This document shows positions 9,677 through 20,583 of a DNA stretch of 64,000 nt, in pieces; the stretch's first letter is position 1; each line of letters starts with the position of its first letter. The notes beneath the pieces were generated by a model. That model was not told where the DNA came from and made no database searches. It was given only the letters and a program-made list of their open reading frames with translations. The position numbers and the translations under genes were made by a program. The stretch is from Siphonodentalium dalli (Eukaryota; Mollusca; Scaphopoda; Gadilida; Siphonodentaliidae), in NCBI GenBank assembly GCA_032622095.1, contig CP136063.1, forward strand, positions 65,239,897 through 65,303,896, in the 5' to 3' direction.

Positions 9677-11242
9677 TTAACACGTTGAGTGCCGGAAATC
9701 AATTAGTAATCTCGCCAGTTTGCCAAATCGTGGCAAGATAGATACCCTTAGAAGTTAGTAGACCATAATTTGTCTTCAATGAAGCAAGAAATGGATGACA
9801 TCGCGACTTTAGATGACAGAAACGGCGATTGATAGTACTACGAGATAACTCGTAGCCGGCACTGGCGGAAGGAATTTGGGTATTCCCACCACCAGTGCCA
9901 ACTACGAGTTATCTCGTAGACACAATTGGACACGTTTGAGCAACAAATATGAAGTAGAATGACAACCCAAACAAGTTATTTTGGTGGTAAGCATATTTAT
10001 GGAGGTGTGGGTGTCCTTGCGGTGGTTATAGCTCGTTATATAGTTATAGTATGGCTGATGCACAGTGGAGCAAATTACTTATATGAGCATGGCTACAGAC
10101 GGTGAATCCGACGTGGAATCGGGTGAACTTGTTTCCTGTGAGGATGAGTTTATTTTGTCCAGCAATGACTACGAGCATGCATCTTCTGTTGTTTCGGGCA
10201 TTGTAAGTTATCCCCCATTTAGCCTGATTTAGGCCTATACTAGGGTTCCAAAGTACAGCCCAAAATAATAGTGTAGGAAGAATTGTCAGCACAAAATTAA
10301 AACAACCATGCTGCAGTAGCTAAATAGATCCCTGTACATTCAGGAGTGTGCTACATGTAACGATTCCATTATAATCCATCCGTCTGGAAATAAGTCACCC
10401 TTTACTGTAAACATCTATGCTACACAAAACCATTTATCCGTACATACATGTAGAACAGTTCGATGAACTGCTTGACGTCTACAGTACGGTAATTGTTATT
10501 CTTTCCATTGCCCAACACGTTCGGAAGAGGGTACAATGTAGCTTTGGGGAATAATTGTTCCGCTTTACTTGAAATTATAAATAATAAAATACCTAGCCTC
10601 AAAATGGAGCCGCACAGTGTATTCCAAAAACAACTGCTGTGTTCCCTAATAATGAGAAATGGTAGCATCAACGCGCGTAACGTCATGGATTATCCGCTTA
10701 TCTTGCTAATGCGTTGAATGCGTCCACTCGCACATGAGTGAGGGGAACGTATTTGGCAGGTCTGTGTGACGTGTGTGGGTAGTTGTGCGAAGTTTCAATG
10801 TGTTGAAACACGACGATGTAACCATCCCTCGAAACTACCTTTGCATGTGTGTCCATTGTGAATATCCACCCCCCTGACTGTGTATGCATGCGTGCACATT
10901 GTCAGTCTATTGACTACCAATAACTGCCCACACACGACTGCCTCTGGTGGTCACTCAGTGAGACAGTGTCAGCTGTATTCACTCACAACTGGACCATTTT
11001 GAGTAGAATATATGTGCTAATGGGGGCTCACTTCAGTTGAACGATGTAAGGGGAGCCACGCTATTTATTTGATAAAATCACTGTTCTGATGTTCCGAGGC
11101 GGGTTTTCGTTGTGTATCGACCTATTCCAATGCTTCCGTTTGTCAGTTACACGACATGGAAACCACTACGAGATAACTCGTAGTGGCAATCTGCGAATAT
11201 TGCGTACTACGAGATAATTCGTAGTGGCACTCAACGTGTTAA
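9677..11242 (+). mobile_element. piggyBac-like element, internally deleted
   Basis: TTAA at 9677-9680 and 11239-11242 encloses 1558 bp with TIRs CACGTTGAGTGCC and GGCACTCAACGTG. Subterminal copies of the palindrome CTACGAGATAACTCGTAG lie at about 9840, 9900, 11165 and 11205. A short transposase-like N-terminal exon sits at 10083. No DDD catalytic domain is readable, so mobilisation would need a transposase from elsewhere. Confidence 0.85.
10083..10202 (+). pseudogene. piggyBac transposase N-terminal exon remnant
   Basis: Forty codons from ATG 10083 give an acidic, serine-rich stretch (DGESDVESGE, then SCEDEFILSSNDYEHASS), ending at 10202 against the strong splice donor GTAAGT. Many piggyBac transposases start with such an acidic Ser/Asp/Glu region before the DNA-binding and DDD domains (family knowledge). 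The following exons are absent. Its position about 400 bp inside a TTAA/TIR element supports the call. Confidence 0.55.
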
Positions 11243-12510
11243 ACTATCAACGCTGCAAATAAATGCAGAACATGGATATACACATATATATATATACACC
11301 ATCGACGTCATCGTCGTCGTCGCCATCACCGCCTTCATCGACACCACCCGTGTCATCACCGGCCCCATTGTGTGTAGGCAGAATTCTAGAGAGCAGCAAC
11401 AGTGCGCTGGGGCGCGGCCACGCAGAACTTGTGCCGACATTAACCACTAACTTGCCAGAGTTTCAAAAAATATATAATTAAATTTATATTTTCCAAATAT
11501 ACGTTATTAATTCTTGTAAAATAGTTCATGTGGGATCTGATGCACGCATCAGTTGACCTATTTTAGTATATAACGAGTAGTTGTTAAGGAGTGAACTATT
11601 AGTACACGTGGAAATTTCTCTCGCCGACACAGGGGCCGGGGATTTCATTACGTGGCGAAGTCGTAATGTTGTTTCTTGCTGAAGTTTTTCGTGATCATAT
11701 CATTGATTAGAGATATGTTCATGTATGTATATCCACATTTCCCGAACGCACGGGGAAAGAAATATCCTATTGAGTGTTGTAATTATTGTCATTGTAAGAT
11801 GTATAAGAAGGTTAGGTGAATAAACAAATACACACAACCTCATTTATGTGTTCATGGTTATAAACCATATATAGTTATATATAATATGTTAAAATGTTAA
11901 TAAAATGTATCTTAAAATTTTGAATAAATTATTTGAAAAAATGATTTAATTCCAATTACATATTGATAATAATTCTGGTTATCAAATTTTCATTTCCAAT
12001 TCTAGCTATCGAATTTTAACTAGAAATGTAGCATACACAATATTAGAAACATATTATCTACATGTTTTAAATTTGCAGATGAATCATTGAAATAATCTAG
12101 GTTTAAACTTTTAATGTTTTAGATATAATACAAGTTAGAGATGAATTCTCTCTTCCGCAACGTGGCCGATATAGTTCCATGCGTATGAAATAATAAATAC
12201 GAATTGAAAACCCCTGTCCGGAAACGCGTCTATAAATTAATATTGATTTTTGGGGGGATTTGTTTCTATAAAATAACCTGGTTCCGTTCAATATTGATCC
12301 ATGATATTCCCGACCTTTTTTGTCTATGTTGTTTTAATGTTTAGTTATTTTAATCATGTAAAGATAAGCATATGGTATATGCCAGGATTTCTAATAATTA
12401 ATATTGATTTTATTTCGAATATTTTATTGGGGCCGTTTATTTGTCTATTTTTAGAACAGACCATTCGGTGATACTGTTTTATTCCATAGTTATAATCGAT
12501 GATGAGTGTA
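11243..12510. other. Intergenic DNA with a short GTC/ATC-rich patch and decayed MITE A pieces
   Basis: 11296-11350 is a trinucleotide-rich patch (TCGTCGTCGTCG) that opens frames on both strands; I do not treat these as genes. 11460-12100 is AT-rich with nothing seen. 12120-12470 holds diverged family-A-like pieces (CCCCTGTCCGGAAACGCGTC, TTAATATTGATTTT). Confidence 0.45.
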
Positions 12511-12691
12511 ATAAAAGGTGAATTATCTCTTTGTAAACATGTATTATATAGTTACCGGTGTACAAACTATTAGATGTGAATCGAGGACTCATGTCGGGAA
12601 ATGCTTCTATTCATTAATATTTATTTTATTTCGAATATTTTCTGGTCTAAAAGGGTGTGGATGTTTAGCTAACGAACAACAGTGGTTACTG

Positions 12692-13804
12692 TTAAAGGGG
12701 TACTGTACGCCATTTTCAATACATTTCCGGTGATAACAACGATCTAATATCGATAACATATAGAAACATAAGTAATTTGAGTCGAAGATGTATTCTGTAA
12801 ACGCTCAGATTAAAGGTGGATTATCTCTTTGTAAACATGTATTATATAGTTACCCAGGTATAAAATATTAGATTTGAATCGAAGACACCTGTCTGGAAAA
12901 GCTTCTATCGATTAATATTAATTTTATTTCGAATATTTTCTGATCTAAAAAGGTGTGTTTGTTCAGCTAACGAACAATAATGGTTACTGTTAACAGAGAC
13001 CAGAAATTTTATTGTACAATTTTGTCACAAATAAACGTTAATTATACTCATTATCGCTTATATCTGTGGAACAAAACAATACAAACAAGCAATCTGGGAT
13101 ATTTGACTTTCGGTGCGTAGCCATAGGAACAGCCCAGTGATCTATATCGCAATATGGTATCATCCGAATGGTCTTTTCTAAAAATAGTAACATAAACCGT
13201 CCCGATTTAATATTCGAAATAAAATCAATATTAATTGATAGAAGCTTTTCCAGACAGGGGTCTTCAGTTCATATCTATTATTTTATACCCACGCAACTAT
13301 TTAAAATTTGTTATTTAAAGAGATAATCCATCTTTAATAGGCTGTCTTAAAATCAAAGTAAATAAGTTGATATAAATTTCATTTATGACTGGAGCCATAA
13401 AATGGCGTAAAGTAAATTACGAATTTCCGTATACAAGACGTAATCAAATTAATTGAGGGATACTGGATTGGTAAACGGATGGCACACGCGATCGTTTAAA
13501 ACATTATGATGATACGGGGAGAAAACTCAAGCCACTCACTGACTAGTGACGATACAATAACTTAAATGAGTATATGGGACTAGTATGCATATAATATAAC
13601 TTTTATTTTATACATTCGGTTGAAAACTGTACAAAAATTACTCGACAACGACAATTTGTATTTTTGCATCCCGGTAAATTTGCCATCCGTAACACAACTT
13701 TGTACTCAACAGACTTTCAAATAATGGAAAAATTGTTACCTTATTCTCCGATTCGGAGACTATAGAAACCACCAAAAATTTGTTTGGGTACAGTATCCCT
13801 TTAA
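12692..13804 (+). mobile_element. MITE B, split by a younger MITE A (TTAA TSD)
   Basis: Ends are AGGGGTACTGTACGCC and GGGTACAGTATCCCT with TTAA on both sides. Without the nested A copy the element is about 581 bp, matching the 582-bp copy at 60777 (opposite orientation). No ORF. TIR start and TTAA target suggest Kolobok or piggyBac mobilisation. Confidence 0.85.
12810..13337 (+). mobile_element. Young MITE A copy inside MITE B
   Basis: TTAA at 12810-12813 and 13334-13337 encloses a 520-bp A element. The other B copy has the uninterrupted site: 61241-61244 reads TTAA once between the same flanking bases (reverse strand CGCTCAGG, TTAA, TAGGCT). This is direct proof of a TTAA target and TSD for family A. 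Confidence 0.92.
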
Positions 13805-13815
13805 CCGAGACCAGA

Positions 13816-14815
13816 TGTTTTAGGGTGTATTTATTTAGTAAATAAGCTGGTTTAATTCACAACGTTGTCCTGTAAAGCTGCATTCCTTTTTATAATCCTA
13901 AAGCTGTGGATTGCAAAGGACCTTACCTTAAGCACAAGAAAACCGGGGAAATATTTAACCTCTCATTTCATATTGACCGGTCAACCTAATAATATTTTGT
14001 CTTATGTTATTAATTTACTTCTTTATCGTTGTTATGTATGATTTGTGAATTTGATTGTTTTTATATACATCCATGAAAATCCATAAATTGATGATTTGAC
14101 CAAATTTCCCAAAATTTATTTCACGAAATTCACCAATTTTCCTTTTTCCGATTTTTAGTATGTTGTTTATGGAGGGTTTATGTACTTATTCCAGCAAAAA
14201 AACAAATTTGTTGCAATTAGTTCCGGTAGGCTTTATCGACCATGAAGCGGTGTAGATTTAATATAAATTTCTTCGAATGATCCACCATATGATGTCATCG
14301 TGAGAACAAAAGACAATCCAAACAGGTGATAAACAACTGATACATACGGAAATTATTCTGATATTGATAGCATAGGGCCTACGTGGCATAATTATGCGGG
14401 GTAGTAATCGCACATACTGGAAATATGACTGCATGTTATCATTGAATGCAACGCATACGATGATTTAAGATCTAATTTATTCAGCGAAATTGAGAAACAC
14501 GATAGTTAATTCACTAATTTGAATGACGCAGATAAATTTGCACTGATTATGAGAAATGATAATATTAAATTAATTAACAAGGTTTGCAACATAGCCCGGC
14601 TATTATTCCTTCGGCGAAATAATAAAACTTGAAATAATTGTTGAGGGAATGTTGATAAGAACTATGTTTGTTATAATATTTTTTGTTATGTATTGCTTAT
14701 TTATGTATATGATATTCATCGGTATCTGCAACTGCCCATTGAGGTGTTTTTGCAATAAATTCTTGTATCTTGTAATAACGTATATTTTTACATATACAAT
14801 GTCTATCGTTAAAAG
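13816..14815. other. No gene recognised
   Basis: About 1 kb of AT-rich DNA. I see no ORF with protein-like composition, no RNA gene and no TIR pair here. Short ORFs on both strands near 14650 look like AT-rich chance. Confidence 0.4.
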
Positions 14816-15189
14816 CAGGGCCGGGAACCTCGAGCCTCTAAACCAAAGCGTTTTGTGTTTAAAATTGGATTGAAACAGAAATAAGCGACTGTCTGAGAGA
14901 AGAAACTTGTTCATGAGCTGTAGAAAATCACAGTGCACAAGTAAAAATCAATATTTTATTGATACTAACTTTTCTGTAGAAAATTAGACAAAATATATGT
15001 AAATTACTTATTTTTCGTCTAATTTTCTACAGAAAAGTTAATTTCAATAAAATATTGATTCTACTTGTGCACTGTGATTTTCTACAGCTCATGAACAAGT
15101 TTCTTCCCTCAGGCAGTCGCTTATTTCTGTTTCAATCCAATTTTAAACACAAAACGCTTTGGTTTAGAGGCTCGAGGTTCCCGGCCCTG
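14816..15189. mobile_element. 374-bp foldback element
   Basis: Almost the whole element is one inverted repeat: the outer CAGGGCCGGGAACCTCGAGC pairs with GCTCGAGGTTCCCGGCCCTG, and the match continues with few mismatches to a loop of about 30 bp near 15000. CAGGG ends are typical of hAT elements, but the flanks share only the 5 bp AAAAG, not a clear 8-bp TSD. A transcript across it would form a hairpin of about 170 bp. Confidence 0.85.
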
Positions 15190-15517
15190 AAAAGTATACA
15201 CTATACATGTATTATTAACTACTAGTAAACACGATGGTTAATAAATTCCAAAATGTCACACTGATTTTTTTTAAGTTATTGAACATTTGTTGATGTGGAC
15301 GTATATCATATTGATTGCTTCGATGCTGGTCAACACTACAAATTAAAGCTAGAGTCGCAACTTTTTGAATAACATTTCATTTGTACATTTTTGGAAAATA
15401 GAAAATGATAAAGTTTGCGACACTAGCTTTAAATCGCAAATTGCACACATATACAGTAACAATGATATATATATTTTAGACATATAAAACAATTTGTTTG
15501 AAGTAAGCATATTTTTC
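15190..15517. other. No gene recognised
   Basis: It contains a short inverted pair, AAAGCTAGAGTCGCAA (15345) and TTTGCGACACTAGCTTT (15415), but no TSD or ORF was found. Confidence 0.4.
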
Positions 15518-16043
15518 TTAAAGGTGGATTATCTCTTTGTAAACATGTATTATATAGTTACCGAGATATAAAATATTAGATCTGAATCGAAGACTCATGT
15601 CCGGAAATGCTTCTATCGATTAATATTAATTTTATTTTGAAATTTTCTGGTCTACAAAGGTGTGGTTGTTTAGCTAACGAACAATAGTGGTTACTGTTAA
15701 CAGAGACACCGGAAATTTATTGCGTAATTTTGTCAAATAAACGTTAAGTATACCCATTATCGCTTATAACTATGGAATAAAACAATACAACCAATCAATC
15801 TGGGACATTTGGCGCTCGGTATGTAGGCATAGAAACAGCCTAATGCTCTCTATCGCTATATGGTATCACCCGAATGGTCTGTTCTAAAAATAGACAAATA
15901 AACGGGCCCAATAAAATATTCGAAATAGAATCAATATTAATTGATAGAAGCCTTTCCGGACAGGGATCTTCAGTTCATATTGATTATTTTATGCCCACGC
16001 AACTATTTAAAATTTGTTATTTAAAGAGATAATCCATCTTTAA
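15518..16043 (+). mobile_element. MITE family A, full-length copy
   Basis: TTAA at 15518-15521 and 16040-16043 encloses 518 bp with both TIRs (AGGTGGATTATCTCTTT and AAAGAGATAATCCATCT). Confidence 0.88.
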
Positions 16044-16499
16044 TTCAGATTGTTTGGCTTCGGTAATCTGCTACGGCAGCTCTTTGCCATGGCCCAATTT
16101 GCTTCAGCAACTGGCTTTGGCACAGGTGATGGCCGTAGCCAATTATGCGCACTGCATGTGATGATATGCAAACGATGTATTTTGTGGTTTATAACATTTT
16201 CTAAAAGTAATTTGTTAGGATCCACCTGCCCAAATTTCCAGTTTTAAGAAATGATCTATTCCATTTTAAGAAGCAGGGTATTGATGGTAAAATATCCTAC
16301 CAGTATGTTACTCATCCCTATATAACCTACATGTACCTACTTTATGTAAGTTAAATTGTTAGTATATAACTATGAATTGACAAAGTGAATAATTTATAGA
16401 AATTGTATTTCATTTCTATTTATAACATATATCACACAGATGTGGTCGATCTGAGGTTTGGATTTTGTTATGTGTAAAAACCAGAGTGTTCAAATAATA
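16044..16499. other. No supported gene
   Basis: 16046-16250 is open on both strands, with GGCAACTGGCTTTGGC-like composition but no recognisable domain or splice pattern. The rest is AT-rich. Confidence 0.35.
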
Positions 16500-18420
16500 T
16501 CCCGCATATGTATATCACTCACATGAGCATTCGCCTGCATTGGTTCTCTCACGTCTCGTCAGATTACTTGACTGAGCGAAGATAGTATTACAGTAATGCC
16601 CAAAGTAATGCTGAAGGGGTCACTCTCACCAAAAAAAGTGCCGAAGGGTACACAGGGTTTTGGAAAATGTGCTGAAGGGTACACGTGGTTTGTGATCGGC
16701 ACTAACACCGTTTATAAAACTGTATTTATGAAAGTCCGATGCCCATTAGCAGTTTATTTTCTGTTCATTTTATTGTTCATTGGAACACAAACAATCATTC
16801 TCTAACAGAAATCATGGCAGACACGAAAACGAAACGTAATTTTAAACGAGATTTCAAAACATGTGTACCCTTCAGCACATTTTAAAATCCTGTGTACCTT
16901 CAGCACTTTTTTTGGTGAGAGTGCCCCTTCAGCCAAAGCATTTGACCACTTAACCACAGCAGAATTATGGGTAATTTCACAGGATTTAGTCAGAAATATG
17001 GCTTGTTGCCATTCACCGGAAAGCTCTTGGCGAGAACTTTCTGATGAATGTCAACAAGCCATATTTCCGAATAAATTCTGAAAAATTACCCATAATTCTG
17101 CTGTGGTTAAGTGGTCAATTACTTTGGGCATTACTGTACCTGTATACTTTTTCATATATAACTCGTGTGAGTCAACACCTGCATGGAGTTTCCTATGTTG
17201 CATCATATTATTTGACTGAGAAAACGACATTTGACATATATCGCACTATAATGGACGACTACATGTGTGTATTCTCTCATGTCCAGTCATATTTCCCGAT
17301 TGAATATATGTTTCCCCACATATACCACACTCAAACTGACGGTCGCCTGTGTGAGTTATCTTGTGTCTCGTCAGAGAACTTTGAAGAACGAACGATTTCT
17401 CACATAAATCGCACTGAAAAGGCCGACCACATGTCCGCATTCTTTTATGTACTTTAAAATCCGCCAATCGAAGAAAGATGTCCCCACATTTACGACACTC
17501 ATATTGGCGGTCGCCTGTGTGGATTTTCTTATGTGCAGCAAGGGGGAATACTCCCCCACACACACCAAACTTGTGCGTTCCATCATCTTCATGGGTTTTC
17601 TTATGCTGCGTTAGATGACATAACTTAATAAACGATTTATCACACACATCACACTGATGGGGAAGATCGCGAGTGTGTATTCTTTTATGTGCAGTCAGAT
17701 TACTTGACTGAGCGAACGATTTATCACACATATCACAATGATAGGGAAGATCACCAGTATGGATTCTTTTATGTGCAATCATATTTCCAGACATTACCTT
17801 TCCGCATATATCACACTCGTGTGAGCGGCTATCACCTGTGTGGATTTTCCTATGTAATGCCATGGTATATGACCGAGCGAACGATTTCTCACATATATCG
17901 CACTGATAAGGACGGTCTCCTGTGTGAATTCTCTTGTGTCTCGTCAGATGACTTGAATGAGTGAACGATTTCTCACATATATCGCACTGATATGGACGAT
18001 CGCCGGAGTGGACTCTCTTATGTGCAGTCATATTTCCAGAACAAGCGAATACTTTCCCGCATATATCACATTCGTGTGAGCGATCGCCTGTATGGCTTAT
18101 CATATGTTGCTTTAGACCACTTGACTGAGTGAAGGATCTATCACACACATCACACTGATACGGACGATCACCTGTGTGGATTCTTTTATGTGCAGTCAGA
18201 TTTCCAGATTGTATGAATTCTTTGCCACACATATCACACTCGTGTGGGCGATCACCTGTATGGCTTTTCGTGTGTAACGTCATGATATCTGACCGAGCGA
18301 AAGATTTCCCACAAAAATCGCACTTATAAGGACGTTCACCAGTGTGGATTTATTTTGTGTGCAGCTATATCTCGCAATCGAGAATAAGTTTTCCCACATA
18401 CATTGATACAGAAGTGGATG
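16500..18420 (-). pseudogene. C2H2 zinc-finger pseudogene with TGDRPY linkers, 13+ fingers
   Basis: Reading right to left, the main open frame is 18283-17246 (345 residues, 12 recognisable fingers). HECDICGK fingers (SGNMTAHKR) alternate with YQCDICEK fingers, as if a two-finger unit had been duplicated; linkers are TGDRPY rather than TGEKPY. Finger 6 lacks three residues, finger 9 has lost its first Cys (KFGVC), and finger 10 ends MRT instead of a His. The frame is broken on both sides. Upstream of ATG 18283 more finger sequence (GERPYKCDFCGKSF, and VCGKTYSRLRD) is separated by a TAA. Downstream a TAG at 17246 precedes another finger (CDICQMSFSQSNNMMQH). The next finger is cut by a mariner-type MITE, and its remainder (FAQSSNLTRRERTNAGE) lies at 16500-16588. 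Confidence 0.85.
16589..17138. mobile_element. Tc1/mariner-type MITE inside the zinc-finger pseudogene (TA TSD)
   Basis: TA at 16589-16590 and 17137-17138 encloses 546 bp with perfect terminal CAGTAATGCCCAAAGTAAT and ATTACTTTGGGCATTACTG. A second inverted pair (CTGAAGGG(G/T)(T/A)C blocks at about 16611-16690 and 16865-16935) and a third (GACCACTTAACCACAGCAGA and its complement, 16950-17122) nest inside, so the element folds into several hairpins. CAGT ends with a TA target are the Tc1/mariner signature. No transposase ORF. Confidence 0.88.
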
Positions 18421-20459
18421 TAGACCTGTTCACTCCGTTATCTGGTTATCGACAGTGTTCACAAAGGGTGGCCATTCTAAGAAATTAATAATAAATTGAC
18501 ACCGCTTTATTGTCGATAAAAGCCTACTTTGTTCCACAACTGATTATAATGTCAAAAATCTCCCATCACAGCCACCAAGATCGTGATCCTTGTCGACAAC
18601 AAACACAGATGTTCTTTGTTCCTCAGAAGTAACATAATTACACGAGTTTCAAAATCTGGTTTCATATAATGTATATCTGTATTGGGCGGTAGAAGCCCAA
18701 CAGCCATGCAGTGAAATAGTTATTATAGTTGGTTTCGGCCTAGTATAAATGTTTGTATATTTAATTAGTTATCTTAACTCATAGCTTGAATCTTATGAAT
18801 GTTCAGTGTTCTTAAAGGTGGATTATCTCTTTGTAAACATGTATTATATAGTTACCGGGGTATAAAATATTAGATTTGAATCGAAGACTCCTGTCTGGAA
18901 ATGCGTCTGAGTCAATATCAATTTTGGTCAAAATTACAGATATGCCACATGGGATTTTTTTGGTTCCGATAATGGGGAAAGTCGTTATCATTTCGAGATA
19001 TATAGCTATTGAACTGGAAGAAACGACTGAAGTTCGAGCTTAAACATCCAGCGCTGATATTTTATGATGCTATGAATGGTGGATGTCTGGAAATTATGTC
19101 TCTTCTGTAACAGTATTATCATCTGGTATATCATTTTTCAGAATAGATATATTGGAGTACTTTTTGATCCGAATTGAGTATTGACCGGTAATGCATAGAT
19201 CGAGAAAACATTTACCCTTTGTATAGCTTGTTTTCAATGGGGGCCACAATGGAACACATTTTTCTCAGAAAAATTTAATTTCAACACAACATTAAACTTT
19301 ATTAAATTAAGATAATTAAATGTCACACACTTTCTAACATAATATTGAATTTGACACTCCTTGTCCACCAAATATTGAACAAAACTGGAATTGAAATATA
19401 TAACGTTTCATTTATAGATGACAAAATAATATGTGTTACACGAAGGACTTCGGCGCAACACGAAATACACATATTTACTACGGGGTGGACAATTTCTGAT
19501 AAATTTCTGTATAAAAGTCATGTCGAAATCCAGAGTTATGAAATATGCTAACAAGATGATAAAACCTGTTATTCATAAATAAAATACAGCGACGAACTAC
19601 ACAATCAAGATATCTGACGTTTGGTATACGATGTAGGAATATGCTTTGTTACAGTAAGGACCACAACGTTACACAACTGACACAGTCATATGCGAAATGT
19701 CATTTGTATACATCTAGGTATCATAATCATGTACTGGCATCAGTGCAAATTCAATATTATGGCGATTCTCGCGAGAATTTATTTCCCAAATACTTAATGA
19801 TGTTTTCTGACGCGTATTTCTATATCAATATATGATGTGCGTTGCAGTAAAGATTACACGATTGACAAAAAAGGCGCATAGCATATATACAGGCTATAAT
19901 ATAAAACGAGGTTCAATTTGTGGAATTTCTTTTCATAATAAATGCCCAACTGTTTTTTACACATTTAGTATACACATATGGTATAACGAATATTGTTAAC
20001 TGAATACCATAGTAAATAAATTGTCGTTACACGATAGACATTGGTTATAGTCGGGTGAACACTCTATCCTTTGCTTTATCAGATGAAATAATATGAACGT
20101 ACACTAACATTCGTTTGTGTTTAAATATAATACAACTATGTGGTGAAGAGGTGCCCGCGTACTGGACAATATGTAAGGATAAAGAATATTGTGTGTAGGT
20201 TAAACTATTGTGATAGATTCGAGTAACGTATGACATGGATATGCTATGGAGTTATCCGGATACATGTAAATTAGCACACATTGTATATTTGAATCCCTTT
20301 CGTATATACCTGTCTCGTTTAGCCTTGTGCTCGGTTGAGATAAATTAAAACAAGTGCATGTCCGTGTTTTATAAATATAAGTACATGTTCCTGGTGTTAG
20401 ATAAGCTATCCAGACGCACGTTGCTCGAATTCATCATTACAAGCACGAATTCCACCTTC
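18421..20459. other. Intergenic DNA with a truncated MITE A end
   Basis: 18811-18912 matches the first 100 bases or so of family A (AAGGTGGATTATCTCTTTG onward) and then breaks off. Elsewhere I see no gene, TIR pair or tandem repeat; short ORFs near 19345 and 19641 have no recognisable features. Confidence 0.45.
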
Positions 20460-20531
20460 ATTATATTCACAGGTCCCCAGAACAAAAATTGACCACAATT
20501 GTTGTTCTGGGGACCTGTGATTATATTCACA
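20460..20531. repeat. 48-bp hairpin insertion flanked by a 12-bp direct repeat
   Basis: ATTATATTCACA occurs at 20460-20471 and 20520-20531. Between and overlapping them, CACAGGTCCCCAGAACAA pairs perfectly with TTGTTCTGGGGACCTGTG around a loop of about 15 bases. The whole object looks like a very small insertion with its duplication. Confidence 0.75.
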
Positions 20532-20583
20532 TATAAAAAAAAGTATATTAGTGAGGTGAAGTAATGATAACTTTTAAAACAGT

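Larger units (their letters stand above)
12511..13815 (+). mobile_element. Older MITE A copy, split by MITE B
   Basis: The A left end, AAAGGTGAATTATCTCTTT (12514 on), and A body run to GGTTACTG, where the internal TTAA (12692-12695) is filled by MITE B. After B (TTAA 13801-13804) the sequence CCGAGACCAGA matches the next A bases (CAGAGACCAGA) for about 15 bp and then diverges, so the right half of this A copy is lost. Confidence 0.65.

Noticed and set aside
11231-11481. Overlapping Ser/Pro- and Asp-rich ORFs
   Set aside because: Come from a trinucleotide-rich patch open on both strands; no splice or domain support.
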